From Litorimonas sp964511495 (GTDB taxonomy: Bacteria; Pseudomonadota; Alphaproteobacteria; Caulobacterales; Maricaulaceae): DNA of 64,000 nucleotides. The translations under genes were made by a program, and so were the position numbers. A model generated the notes under the pieces. That model did not search any database. It was not told the origin of the DNA and saw only the letters and a program-made list of their open reading frames with translations. The DNA is taken from NCBI GenBank assembly GCA_964511495.1, contig CAZEFT010000015.1, forward strand, positions 19,939 to 83,938. The letters run 5' to 3'. Below, piece after piece: positions 53,842 to 63,119 of the stretch (within the stretch, counting starts at the first letter, position 1; every line of letters starts with the position of its first letter).

Positions 53842-54210
53842 TTAACGGGCGCTCATGGCATATTTATCAACGTAGACAGGCGTAGCCATTTTGGATGCAC
53901 CTGTTGACGCGCTCATTTTGTTGAAGCCGTCAGTAACGATGATTGTTCCGTTATCGGATGCGTAAGCAATCCGGTTTGTTGGAGCCGTTGGAACCGCTTT
54001 AACAACGCGTTTCACGCGTGTTTTTGCTTTTGGCGAATAAGTGACAGTTGTCGTATCCGCATAAGCAGAATTGTGAACGTAATGCGTAGCTGTGACGCTT
54101 TTGTCGCCATTAAACTTGTTAAAGGCATTACCGGCATGTGCACTGGTTGCAACGGAAGTTGTCAATAAAGCCGCACAAACCATAAGTGTTTTGGTCATTG
54201 AGTAGGTCAT
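53842..54210 (-). CDS. Small secreted protein of unknown function
   Basis: A 122-residue precursor with a signal peptide cleaved near AHA (about residue 26). The mature part is Thr/Ala/Ser/Lys-rich, with a basic segment (KAKTRVKRVVKA) in the middle and no cysteine. Its family is not recognised. GAAAGGAC precedes the ATG. It lies upstream of the LysM lipoprotein in the same direction with a 108-base gap, and the 600-base region above it contains several small hairpins. Confidence 0.65.
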   Translation of the reverse strand: MTYSMTKTLMVCAALLTTSVATSAHAGNAFNKFNGDKSVTATHYVHNSAYADTTTVTYSPKAKTRVKRVVKAVPTAPTNRIAYASDNGTIIVTDGFNKMSASTGASKMATPVYVDKYAMSAR

Positions 54211-54836
54211 TATCGTGTCCTTTCAGAGACATCATTTTGTGATGGTGGCCATTAACCACCGAAGTTTTTTGGTTTTGGAAGTTTTAGGCGCGAACTCTGA
54301 AAGTCGGCGCACATTTTAGCTCAAGCGTATAGGCGTGCGTACGAAGTACACGTACACGATAGGTGCATAAATCTATCGCATCTTGCGATCTATATATCCG
54401 TAGTCTTTACGGACGGAGTCTAAAATGTCTGAGCACTCTGTGAGTGACACACTGTGTGTTCTCACTAAAGGGAAAGTGCTAACGTTGGCGACAGGGCAAA
54501 ATGATCAAAAGTTCCGGGCGATTGTCGAAATTGATCTGAGGCCTTCGTTATCCCTGCCAACATATATAGGGATGAGGTCTTAAGGCTTGCTCTATAGCTT
54601 TAGTTAAGAAAGTCTAAATTTCGGGAAAGTGCAGTGACACGCAAATATCCCGCTTTTCGTTCTAAAGAGTCATCAATAACTGAGCTTATCAACAAATAAA
54701 GCGCGTTTTTACGTCTATTTGCAGCCAAATTATCGAAAAAATAAACTTTTGATAGAATTATAGTAAAAAGATTTAAATTTTCTTTCATATGGTTGAAATT
54801 TCAATTATATAAAGGGGAATGAAGGAACTGAAACCA
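54211..54836. other. 626-base AT-rich intergenic region with several small hairpins
   Basis: No gene of known type is seen. Five short stem-loops lie between 54334 and 54465 (positions in the findings). The rest is AT-rich, with one weak - strand ORF of 62 codons (54600-54788) that has no supporting site. It must also hold promoters for the - strand secreted-protein gene and the + strand receiver gene. Confidence 0.5.
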
Positions 54837-55223
54837 ATGAAGCGCTTTTTGCTAATTGATGATGATCAGTATGAATTTATGTTTGTGAACTTTCTTTTGA
54901 AAGATCACTACAAGGATGGCTTTAAGCTCGGATATGCGAAATCTGTTGAAGAGGCGCATATTTATCTGTCCAGTAATGGCGTCGATCTTATTCTCTTAGA
55001 TGATAAATTAGGGAACGGTCTCACCTCCGCCGATACAATTCCGCAATTACAAAAACGGGCTTTTAATGTCCCGATTGTTGTTATCTCAAAAGATATTAAC
55101 GGCCCTCACCTCAAAGACCGAATGCGTATGGGCCTCAACAAGGTCGTTGATAAGTTTAAACTTAAAAACGAATTGGCCAAAGGTCTCTTGGATGATGTCT
55201 CTCTAATGCCTGCAGGACGATAA
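54837..55223 (+). CDS. Stand-alone receiver-domain (CheY-like) protein
   Basis: A 128-residue protein starting at the second ATG, 54837, which has GAAGGA well spaced before it; the ATG at 54819 has AGGGGA almost touching it. Asp8-Asp10 form the acidic pocket, Asp55 is the likely phospho-acceptor (LILLDDKLGNG), and Ser86-type VVISKDI follows. The usual Lys is shifted (KFKLK). No output domain. A kinase partner is not adjacent; the soluble kinase 2.3 kb away is a possible partner. Confidence 0.82.
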   Translation: MKRFLLIDDDQYEFMFVNFLLKDHYKDGFKLGYAKSVEEAHIYLSSNGVDLILLDDKLGNGLTSADTIPQLQKRAFNVPIVVISKDINGPHLKDRMRMGLNKVVDKFKLKNELAKGLLDDVSLMPAGR

Positions 55224-55471
55224 GATAAGCCTGTAAACCTCAGTCTATTCTGATGGCAAAATGGGTTCTGTAATAATCCCTGCGAATAACGTCACTAAAG
55301 CGCTGACTCTCTTTTAAAACTATGACGCCTGCGTCGAGACGCGCTCAATATTTGACACACCGCCCTACGTGTACAAATAAAGCTCTATGCATTCAAAGCG
55401 GGGCTTCCAAACTCATTATATTGCCCTCCTTTCAATAAAAGAATTAAGCAAGATCATTAAAGGAGACCTTC

Positions 55472-57673
55472 ATGCTTAAACATTCCACACGACAGATTTT
55501 TCTGACGAGTACCATTCTCTTAATGGCGTCTACCTCTGCTAGTTATGCAGTCGAAGGGATGTTTACGCCCGACCAACTCCCCGAAATTGCGAAAGACCTT
55601 CGGGCCAAGGGCCTAAAAATGAAACCGGAACAGATTTCTGATTTGACGGGCTTTCCGATGGGGGCTGTCGTTTCACTGGGCGGATGTACAGCTTCTTTTG
55701 TCTCACCCCAAGGCTTGGTCGTCACGAACCATCACTGCGCCTATGGCTCGATTCAATATAATTCGACAGAAGAACAAAATTATTTAGAAGACGGCTTTCT
55801 TGCCAAAAACCTCGAAGCTGAACTCCCTGCCGCGCCAGGATCGCGTATTTACGTTACTGTCAATTTGAATGATGTCACCGAAAAAGTGACGGGCGGATTG
55901 AAAGCCGAATTGTCAGGTGAAGAGCGTTTTGCTGCCATTGACGCCAATCGCAAAGCCCTCATTGCCGAGTGCGAAGCCGATGAAGGTCATCGCTGCCGCG
56001 TCTCCTCTTTTTATGGCGGACTTCAATATAAGTTGATCAAACAATTAGAAATCAAAGACGTGCGTTTGACCTATGCGCCCGCAGGAGCCATCGGCAAATA
56101 TGGCGGAGATATCGATAACTGGATGTGGCCGCGCCATACGGGCGATTTCGCTTTTTATCGCGCCTATGTGTCACCTGATGGAAAATCTGCGGATTATAGC
56201 GAAGCTAATGTCCCCTTCGAGCCCGCCCATCACCTAAAAGTTTCTGCCGCGGGATTGGATGACGGGGACTTCGTCATGGTTGCGGGTTACCCGGGGCGAA
56301 CATCCCGCTATATGCGTTTGGCGCAGGTAAAGAACACATTCGATTGGCAATACCCGACATGGCAAACCCTTTTGGATGATTGGATCGGCGCGATCAACAA
56401 CGCCTCAGAACCCGGAAGCGATGCCCGTATCAAATATGAATCTCGTCTGGCCGGCCTCAATAATTTTAATAAAAATTTGGGCGGTCAAATTGAAGGCGCA
56501 AGGCGTGTTGGCCTTGTCGAACGCCGCGCCGCCCGAGAAGCCGCATTAAATGCGTGGATTGCCAAAGAAGCCCCGAATGCCGGCTATGCAGAAGCCATTG
56601 CGGCATTGGATGCACTTAGCGAAGAAGCAGCAAAGGCCACGCGCAGCAATTATTGGTATAATAACGCCACGCGACCTCAACTTTTGGGCGCCGCACAACG
56701 TCTCTACCGTTTATCGCATGAGCGCCTGAAGCCCGATGCAGAACGCGAAAGCGGCTATCAAGAGCGTGACATGACACGCATGAAACAGAGCATGACCGCG
56801 ATGGACCGCCGCTATGACTCTCAAGTCGACAAAGCGGAATGGATGGTTTTCCTTCGTGGATATATGAACCAGCCCACCGAGGAACGTGTTGCCGTATTGG
56901 ATAAAGCCTTAAGCCTTACCGAGGGTATGAGTGATGCCGCTTTAGCGGCAAAGATTGAGCGCTATTATACCGCCACAAAACTGGGTGATCTCGACACGCG
57001 TTTGGGTTTGATGGAATCAACACCGGAAAGTCTGGAAGCCAGTACCGACCCGTTTATGCGTTTGGCAATCGCGCTTTATGATCACGAACGCGCCATGGAG
57101 GCGGCGAGTAAAGATCGCGCCGGACGTCGCGCAACGCTACAGCCCAAATATATGGAAGCCATTATTGCTTGGCAGAAAGACCAAGGCTTTACCGCCTATC
57201 CCGACGCGAACTCAACGCTGCGTGTGACCTATGGCAATGTGCTGGGCGGTTCGCCAAAAGACGGCATGCGCTATGACCCCTTCACAAGATTGCAGGGGAT
57301 TACCGAGAAAGACACGGGCGAAGATCCTTTTAATTCTCCGCAGTCTCAGCTCGATTTAATCAAAGCAGAAAATTATGGACGCTATGAACTTGACTCCATC
57401 GACTCGGTTCCGGTGAATTTCCTGACAGACCTCGATTCCACGGGCGGCAATTCAGGGTCGGCAACGCTTAATGCCAAAGGGCATTTGGTCGGCTTGTTAT
57501 TTGACGGCACGATTGAGAGTGTAAACTCGGATTGGGATTTTGATCCGCGCACAACACGCTCCATTCATGTAGACAGTCGCTATATGCTCTGGGTGATGGA
57601 AAAGGTCGATAATGCAGAGGGCCTTTTAGAAGAAATGGACATCGTCAATGCACGCGGGCGGTCTATTCGCTAA
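55472..57673 (+). CDS. S46 family dipeptidyl-peptidase
   Basis: A 733-residue secreted serine peptidase with a signal peptide (cleavage near 26). The catalytic triad follows DPP7/DPP11 type: His in VVTNHHCAYGSIQ (His87/88), an Asp in the GDIDNWMWPRHTGDFAFYR region, and Ser661 in STGGNSGSATLN. Such enzymes release dipeptides from periplasmic oligopeptides. Length is normal for S46. It stands alone, with a 14-bp hairpin downstream. Confidence 0.95.
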   Translation: MLKHSTRQIFLTSTILLMASTSASYAVEGMFTPDQLPEIAKDLRAKGLKMKPEQISDLTGFPMGAVVSLGGCTASFVSPQGLVVTNHHCAYGSIQYNSTEEQNYLEDGFLAKNLEAELPAAPGSRIYVTVNLNDVTEKVTGGLKAELSGEERFAAIDANRKALIAECEADEGHRCRVSSFYGGLQYKLIKQLEIKDVRLTYAPAGAIGKYGGDIDNWMWPRHTGDFAFYRAYVSPDGKSADYSEANVPFEPAHHLKVSAAGLDDGDFVMVAGYPGRTSRYMRLAQVKNTFDWQYPTWQTLLDDWIGAINNASEPGSDARIKYESRLAGLNNFNKNLGGQIEGARRVGLVERRAAREAALNAWIAKEAPNAGYAEAIAALDALSEEAAKATRSNYWYNNATRPQLLGAAQRLYRLSHERLKPDAERESGYQERDMTRMKQSMTAMDRRYDSQVDKAEWMVFLRGYMNQPTEERVAVLDKALSLTEGMSDAALAAKIERYYTATKLGDLDTRLGLMESTPESLEASTDPFMRLAIALYDHERAMEAASKDRAGRRATLQPKYMEAIIAWQKDQGFTAYPDANSTLRVTYGNVLGGSPKDGMRYDPFTRLQGITEKDTGEDPFNSPQSQLDLIKAENYGRYELDSIDSVPVNFLTDLDSTGGNSGSATLNAKGHLVGLLFDGTIESVNSDWDFDPRTTRSIHVDSRYMLWVMEKVDNAEGLLEEMDIVNARGRSIR

Positions 57674-57697
57674 TCCACTCCCGTTATATTAAACAGA

Positions 57698-57732
57698 TAT
57701 CACTCACCCTGACATTGACAGGGTGAGTGATA
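57698..57732. terminator. Perfect 14-bp stem-loop after the S46 peptidase gene
   Basis: Arms 57698-57711 (TATCACTCACCCTG) and 57719-57732 (CAGGGTGAGTGATA) pair without mismatch around a 7-base loop, starting 25 bases after the stop. Neither strand has a T tract after it, so it may be a transcript-stabilising or Rho-assisted end rather than a standard terminator. Confidence 0.55.
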
Positions 57733-57820
57733 AAACCGCTTGAGATAGGCTGCATCCTTTCTTGTCATAATCAGGGAATAATTGTAACTCAGTAACATCT
57801 TTGCAATTATAGGTTTGCCG

Positions 57821-58552
57821 ATGATAAATAATTCTCTTTACAGAGCATCCGCAGTTATAACGGCCCTTTTGGTTATGGGTTGCGCGGATAATATCACCGA
57901 AGGCGCCGACCCGTTGAGTTCTGATAAAATTGTCTCAAAGACTGAAGACACAACAAGCCCACAAAAGATTCGCGACGAAAATAATTCGACATCACGCTCT
58001 GATGTTATCGCACGCTCCGCAGAGAGTCATTCCCATGGAAAAGCGGAGTTGGCAGTTGTATTCGAAGCCGGAAAGGTCACGATCGAATTTCAAACGCCTC
58101 TTTATAATGTGTTGGGATTCGAACAGATCCCCAACACAGAAGCACAAAAAGACAGAGTAAGCCACGCAGAAACAATACTTGGGCAAGCCCCAAAATTGTT
58201 CACATTTAATGACAAGGCCGCTTGCGACCTCACTTCTCGGGCCGAAGAAATTGTCCTGTTTCCCCCTGAGCATGATAATCACAACTCCCACAATCATGAC
58301 GATGAGCATAAGCATGATGACAAAAAGGATAATCAACCCGCAACCGAGCATAACCACGCCACTGCCCATAAAGACTTACAACTCACTTATGAGTTTTCGT
58401 GCCGCAAACCCGAGGCGCTCTCCTCAATAAGTGTAAATATGTTTGAATTCTTCGAGAAACTATTGGAGTTAGACGCCGTGTATTTGGGTCCTTCAACACA
58501 GAAACAAGTTACACTCACACGCAATAACGCCCAATTGGATATATCACAGTGA
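57821..58552 (+). CDS. DUF2796 / ZrgA-type zinc-binding lipoprotein
   Basis: A 243-residue precursor with lipobox VMGC (Cys21). The DUF2796 start HSHGKAELAVVFEAGKV lies at about 70-86. An insertion at about 152-187 contains nine His among Asp, Asn, Glu and Lys, and should bind zinc. In Vibrio cholerae the corresponding protein ZrgA is part of the ZrgABCDE zinc-uptake system. Its start could be the TTG at 57815. The stop overlaps the next gene's GTG. Confidence 0.87.
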   Translation: MINNSLYRASAVITALLVMGCADNITEGADPLSSDKIVSKTEDTTSPQKIRDENNSTSRSDVIARSAESHSHGKAELAVVFEAGKVTIEFQTPLYNVLGFEQIPNTEAQKDRVSHAETILGQAPKLFTFNDKAACDLTSRAEEIVLFPPEHDNHNSHNHDDEHKHDDKKDNQPATEHNHATAHKDLQLTYEFSCRKPEALSSISVNMFEFFEKLLELDAVYLGPSTQKQVTLTRNNAQLDISQ

Positions 58553-59175
58553 CTTTATTAAAAACCACGCTTTCCTCTTTGACGATAGCTTTCACACTCA
58601 TCGCCTGTAGCGAAGGGCCCAAAGCTGTCTCGGACAAGGTAGAGGCTGAAAATGCACAAGACGCTGTTCAGACATTGCGGTGGGAAGACCTATTGCCTGA
58701 AGGCGAAGATGAGATTTTGGCAGCGCTTTATTCTGACTTTTACAAAGACCAAGAAAAGCAATTACGAGAGCAAATGCCCTTATCACAGGCGGCCAAAGCT
58801 GAAGTGGATATTATGAGCCTGGTTGAGGAAGGCAGCGCAGATGATACAATGGAACAAATCGGCACCTATAATGTCGTGGAAGACTTAAACGGAGCCCGCG
58901 TGCGCCTGCCCGGTTATGTCGTGCCTTTGGATTTTAATGCCGAGTCTGAATATGATGAATTTCTACTCGTCCCCTATTTCGGTGCCTGCCTTCATACGCC
59001 GCCTCCACCACCCAATCAGATTATTTTTGTGACATCCTCCCCCGCCCAGAAAATCGGCGATATTTATGAACCTGTATGGGTCGAAGGCGTGATGAAGACG
59101 GGTCAATTCGGATCCGATTTGGGGAATAGCGCTTATGAACTGACACTGTCCAAACTTGAACCTTATGACTATTGA
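58549..59175 (+). CDS. DUF3299 lipoprotein
   Basis: A 208-residue precursor starting at GTG and overlapping the previous gene by four bases. The lipobox is LIAC (Cys20). The DUF3299 core carries GYVVPLDFNAESEYDEFLLVPY and FGACLHTPPPPPNQIIFV, with a Cys and His that could take part in metal handling. In ZrgABCDE a DUF3299 protein is part of the zinc-uptake unit. The stop overlaps the ABC gene by 11 bases. Confidence 0.88.
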   Translation: MTLLKTTLSSLTIAFTLIACSEGPKAVSDKVEAENAQDAVQTLRWEDLLPEGEDEILAALYSDFYKDQEKQLREQMPLSQAAKAEVDIMSLVEEGSADDTMEQIGTYNVVEDLNGARVRLPGYVVPLDFNAESEYDEFLLVPYFGACLHTPPPPPNQIIFVTSSPAQKIGDIYEPVWVEGVMKTGQFGSDLGNSAYELTLSKLEPYDY

Positions 59176-59866
59176 GCCCGTCCTGAAATTAAAAAACCTG
59201 ACCTTTGGGTATACGCCTGAGCAGGTTTTAATTGATGTTCCGGATTTTGAAATTCAACGCGGAGAAAGCGTCTTTTTGAGAGGTCCAAGCGGCTCCGGAA
59301 AAAGCACATTACTTGGGCTCATTGGCGGCGTTCTGAGTCCGCAATCCGGCACACTCTCCATTTGTGGGGCCGAACTCACCACGCTCTCCCCGGCCAAAAA
59401 AGATAAAATAAGAGCGGATCATCTTGGTATTATTTTTCAGCAATTTAATTTGCTCCCCTATATCAATATCATCCAAAATTGTGTCCTGCCTTGCCGCTTT
59501 TCCGCCAGACGCCGAGAACGGGCCGTTCAGGCGGACGGGTCTGTGACCGCGTCCGCCCAAGCCCTTATTCAAGCTTTGGGGCTGGACGAAGATCACCTTT
59601 CTAGACCCGTGGGTGAATTAAGTGTCGGTCAGCAACAGCGCGTTGCCGTTGCGCGCGCTTTAATCGGAGGGCCCGATCTTATCATCGCCGATGAGCCAAC
59701 ATCCGCCTTGGATCACAATAACCGCGACCGTTTTATTCAACTTCTCAATCAAAGCCGCGAGGCATTTGGCAGTGCGCTTTTATTTGTGAGCCATGACCAA
59801 ACTCTCGCTTCTCATTTTGACCGCTCGGTGTCGCTTCTGGATTTAAATCAGGGAGAGACAAGATGA
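59165..59866 (+). CDS. ABC transporter ATP-binding protein (Zrg-type/MacB-like)
   Basis: A 233-residue ATPase with Walker A GPSGSGKST at 40-48, signature LSVGQQQRVAVARAL, Walker B LIIADEPTSALD, and the MacB/LolD-like start VLKLKNLTFGY. ATG 59165 is used; an upstream TTG at 59156 is inside the DUF3299 gene. It overlaps the permease gene by four bases and forms with it one importer or mechanotransmission complex. Confidence 0.94.
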   Translation: MTIEPVLKLKNLTFGYTPEQVLIDVPDFEIQRGESVFLRGPSGSGKSTLLGLIGGVLSPQSGTLSICGAELTTLSPAKKDKIRADHLGIIFQQFNLLPYINIIQNCVLPCRFSARRRERAVQADGSVTASAQALIQALGLDEDHLSRPVGELSVGQQQRVAVARALIGGPDLIIADEPTSALDHNNRDRFIQLLNQSREAFGSALLFVSHDQTLASHFDRSVSLLDLNQGETR

Positions 59867-61149
59867 GGTCTATGGCAGTTTTATCTCTGGCCCCTCTCTC
59901 TTTAGCAATGCGCTCTTTATGGGCGCGTAAAACGACGGCCCTTCTGACCATCGTCTCAATCGCCGCCGCCGTCTTGCTTTTCGTTGCTGTTGAGAATTTA
60001 CGCCAAGGCACGCGCACCAGTTTTGAACGTACCATCAGTGACACAGATGTGATTGTCGGCGCGCGGTCCAGCCCCATTAATTTGGTTTTATATTCGGTTT
60101 TCCAAATTGGTGACCCGACGAATAATGTCACATGGGACACTTATGAAGACATCCGCAACCACAAAGATGTGGCGTGGGTCGTACCGATCAGCTTAGGGGA
60201 CTCACATCGAGGTTTCAGGGTTGTGGGGACCACAACTGATTATTTTGAGCGGTATAAATATGCTGACTCTCAATCTTTATCCTTTCGAGAGGGTGTTGCG
60301 TTTTCTGACCTGTTCGATGTTGTTTTAGGCGCGCAGGTAGCCAAAGAGTTAGGCTATAAGCTGACAGACAACATCACCCTCTCCCACGGTCTGGGCGGCA
60401 CAAGTTTTGTCAATCATGATAATCTACCTTTCACGGTCAAAGGCATTTTAAGACCGACAGGAACGCCCGTCGATCGGTCTGTCCTTGTGAGTCTGGGCGC
60501 AATAGAGGCCATTCATATGGGATGGCAAAACGGCATGCCTACTGCGGTCAGCCGTCTGGCCAAACCCAACCAGCTCCGTGATCAAGCTCTACAACCTGAG
60601 AGCATTACGGCGATGCTCGTCGGGGCCAAATCCCGTGTGCGCAGTCTGGCGTTACAGCGTGACTTAAACACTTATAAAGCCGAGCCATTACAAGCCGTCA
60701 TTCCCGGCGTGGCATTAAGTCAATTATGGAATGTTGTCTCTGTGGTGGAGCGAGCCTTGGCTCTGGTTTCTGGGTTTGTCATCGCCGTCGGCTTAATCGG
60801 CATACTCACCTCGATCCTGACCTCGTTAAATGAACGGCGGCGGGAAATGGCCATCCTACGCGCTATGGGCGCAAGGGGTCGCCATATTATCGGATTACTC
60901 GTCAGTGAGGCGGCGCTTTTAGCCTTTATCGGTGGCCTGCTCGGTCTCACAACGCTTTATGGGATATTGTGGTTGTCAAAACCCTTTTTGGAAGGTCGCT
61001 TTAACCTAAGCGCCTTGAGGCTCTGGCCGGGGCAGTTTGACATCGCTGTTTTGGCTTTTGTTACAATCGCGGCGGCGCTTTTGGGTTTAATTCCCGCGCT
61101 GTTGGCTTTGAAACGGTCTTTATCAGACGGCTTAACGGTCCGTATTTAA
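59863..61149 (+). CDS. FtsX-like ABC transporter permease (MacB type)
   Basis: A 428-residue permease with an N-terminal membrane helix (24-43), a large periplasmic domain with the ISDTDVIVGARSSPINLVLYS signature, and three C-terminal helices flanking ERRREMAILRAMGA. Such MacB/FtsX-type proteins often couple ATP hydrolysis to periplasmic motion rather than classic transport. With DUF2796 and DUF3299 it matches a Zrg-type zinc-acquisition unit. It overlaps the converging secreted-protein gene at its 3' end by 18 bases. Confidence 0.93.
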   Translation: MRSMAVLSLAPLSLAMRSLWARKTTALLTIVSIAAAVLLFVAVENLRQGTRTSFERTISDTDVIVGARSSPINLVLYSVFQIGDPTNNVTWDTYEDIRNHKDVAWVVPISLGDSHRGFRVVGTTTDYFERYKYADSQSLSFREGVAFSDLFDVVLGAQVAKELGYKLTDNITLSHGLGGTSFVNHDNLPFTVKGILRPTGTPVDRSVLVSLGAIEAIHMGWQNGMPTAVSRLAKPNQLRDQALQPESITAMLVGAKSRVRSLALQRDLNTYKAEPLQAVIPGVALSQLWNVVSVVERALALVSGFVIAVGLIGILTSILTSLNERRREMAILRAMGARGRHIIGLLVSEAALLAFIGGLLGLTTLYGILWLSKPFLEGRFNLSALRLWPGQFDIAVLAFVTIAAALLGLIPALLALKRSLSDGLTVRI

Positions 61150-61527
61150 AGCCGTTGATTGTCCCTTTGCGGCGGGCTTCTTGCCTGAACTCTCTTCCGC
61201 CAATTTAATTTTGGCTTTCAATGAAGCGAGCTGAGCCGCATTTGAAAAGCTGGGCTTTGCCTTTTTTACGGGTGCACGATCGGGTGGCACAGCGGAAAAG
61301 TTTTCATAAGCCCCATCTTCAAAAGCCAGGTCTCCAAAAGCAGGGTCCCCATAAGCCGGGTCAATAGTTGAAACACGCGGATTATAAGGCTTCCATTTTG
61401 CGTTGGATAAAGCTTGGTAATTTGACGGGTGTCCATAACCCGCACCATGCATATCACAAGCATGAGACACTCCGCCAAAAGCGAGTGAAGCCACAATGAG
61501 GGAAGATGCGATAATATATTTCTTCAT
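61132..61527 (-). CDS. Small secreted protein with N-terminal Cys/His motif
   Basis: A 131-residue precursor starting at the ATG at 61527 (61533 is an alternative two codons up). The signal is cleaved near SHA, giving a mature start CDMHGAGYGHPSNYQ with a Cys and two His. The rest has Ala-Tyr-Gly-Asp-Pro-like short repeats (DPAYGDPAFGDLAFEDGAYE) and a basic C-terminus. The family is not recognised. Its end overlaps the Zrg-like permease gene by 18 bases on the opposite strand. Confidence 0.55.
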   Translation of the reverse strand: MKKYIIASSLIVASLAFGGVSHACDMHGAGYGHPSNYQALSNAKWKPYNPRVSTIDPAYGDPAFGDLAFEDGAYENFSAVPPDRAPVKKAKPSFSNAAQLASLKAKIKLAEESSGKKPAAKGQSTALNTDR

Positions 61528-61751
61528 GAGCATTTTATCTCAAAAATTGGCGCTTCCGTCAATGTACCAAGCAAGCGCTCATTAAAAGCTTTAGAGTGGC
61601 TTCAGGGGAGGCTCACGGAAAGGCCTCCGAGGACGCTCTATTGTCAGAGATTACCCTTTTCTAGGGTTGCAAAACTCATGACCTCTCACCTAAAAGAAAT
61701 AAGTACGAATAAAGACCTCCCCTCCTCGTTCTTAATGAAAGACTTGGCTCT

Positions 61752-63095
61752 ATGATTTCTAAGACACCCAACTCAAATCGTCGTCAATTTCTGGCAGCAT
61801 CAGGCAGCGCCTTTGCAGCCCTCATTGCCAGCGGGTGCATGACGCGCGGTGCAAATGTTAAGTCGGGCAGCCATCATGCCTTCACAGGATATGGGCCGTT
61901 AAAAGCAGACCCCCAAGGCTTGCTGGATTTACCCGAAGGGTTTTCTTATCGTCTCATCTCTAGCCTCGGAGACGCAATGGATGATGGCGGAACAGTGCCT
62001 GACAAAGCCGATGGCATGGGCTGTCTTGACAGAGGAAATGGTGAAATCGTCTTGGTGCGCAATCACGAACTTGTGGCCTCTGATAGTGCCGGCGGCACAA
62101 TCGCGAAAGGTTTCGGCACCCATAACGGCGAGATTCTTCCCGGTGGTACAACCAACATCGTGCTGGATGCCAAAACGCTTGAAGTCAAAGGCGAGTTTCG
62201 TACACTCGGCGGCACAATCCGGAATTGTTCAGGCGGTATCACACCTTGGGGCAGTTGGTTGACCTGTGAAGAAGCGCCAACGGGGCCCGGACAAAAATAC
62301 GGAGACGGCCTCGCCATTAATCACGGTTGGGTGTTTGAAGTCCCCGGTGACGCCACCGGTCTGGTAGAACCCACGCCTTTGCGGGCTATGGGGCGTTTCA
62401 ATCATGAAGCCGCTTGCGTCGACCCGGAAACAGGAATTGTCTATTTGACCGAGGACCGTGATGATGGTGTGCTTTACCGCTTCATACCGAGTACACCCGA
62501 AACACTGGCCGATGGCGGACGGTTACAAGCCATGGTCATTCAAGGCCTGTCGGATACACGAAATTGGGACGGCACAAAAATGGCCGTTGGGCGGTCCTTC
62601 AAGGCACAATGGATTGATATGGATGAGGTTGAAGCGCCCAAAGACGATCTCAGAACCCGGGCTGCCGCTCAGGGAGCCGCCCTGATTGCGCGAGGCGAAG
62701 GTATTCATATGGGCGAAGATGAGCTTTATTTCTGCTCCACGAGTGGTGGCGCCAAACAATTAGGGCAAATTTTCCGTCTCGTGCCCGGCCGTGGAGGGAA
62801 AGAAGATACTGTCGAACTCTTCTTTGAAAGCGAGAGTAAAGACCAATTTAACTATGGCGATAATTTATGCGTGGCACCCAATAATCACCTTATCATTTGC
62901 GAAGACCAATATACGGATGTGGTGGATAATCACCTTCGCGGCATAACGCCCGAAGGCGTACCCTATGATTTTGCGAGGTTAAGACTACAAACAGAACTCG
63001 CAGGCGGCTGTTTCTCACCCGACGGCAAATGGTTCTTCGTCAATGCCTACGCCCCCACAAGAACCCTCGCTATAACCGGCCCTTGGGCTGTTTAA
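61752..63095 (+). CDS. DUF839 / PhoX-like protein with Tat lipoprotein signal
   Basis: A 447-residue protein with a Tat signal (RRQFLAAS at 10-17) ending in the lipobox IASGC (Cys29). The body is the DUF839 propeller with VRNHELVASD, GGTTNIVLD, LTCEEAPTGPG, FNHEAACVDPETG and EDRDDGVLYRFIPS. PhoX proteins are calcium/iron alkaline phosphatases. This copy is shorter than classic PhoX (about 550-650), so activity should not be assumed. It is preceded by 218 bases with only a small hairpin at 61607-61628. Confidence 0.88.
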   Translation: MISKTPNSNRRQFLAASGSAFAALIASGCMTRGANVKSGSHHAFTGYGPLKADPQGLLDLPEGFSYRLISSLGDAMDDGGTVPDKADGMGCLDRGNGEIVLVRNHELVASDSAGGTIAKGFGTHNGEILPGGTTNIVLDAKTLEVKGEFRTLGGTIRNCSGGITPWGSWLTCEEAPTGPGQKYGDGLAINHGWVFEVPGDATGLVEPTPLRAMGRFNHEAACVDPETGIVYLTEDRDDGVLYRFIPSTPETLADGGRLQAMVIQGLSDTRNWDGTKMAVGRSFKAQWIDMDEVEAPKDDLRTRAAAQGAALIARGEGIHMGEDELYFCSTSGGAKQLGQIFRLVPGRGGKEDTVELFFESESKDQFNYGDNLCVAPNNHLIICEDQYTDVVDNHLRGITPEGVPYDFARLRLQTELAGGCFSPDGKWFFVNAYAPTRTLAITGPWAV

Positions 63096-63119
63096 GTCTT
63101 CGTTTTAGATTGAGAAGAG

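Noticed and set aside
54600..54788. 62-codon - strand ORF in the AT-rich gap
   Set aside because: No ribosome-binding site, no recognised features, and AT-rich sequence gives such ORFs by chance.
57791..57808. Repeated GTAAC near 57791-57808 as a possible Zur box
   Set aside because: It is a direct repeat, not the AT-rich inverted repeat expected of Zur; not convincing without a motif scan.
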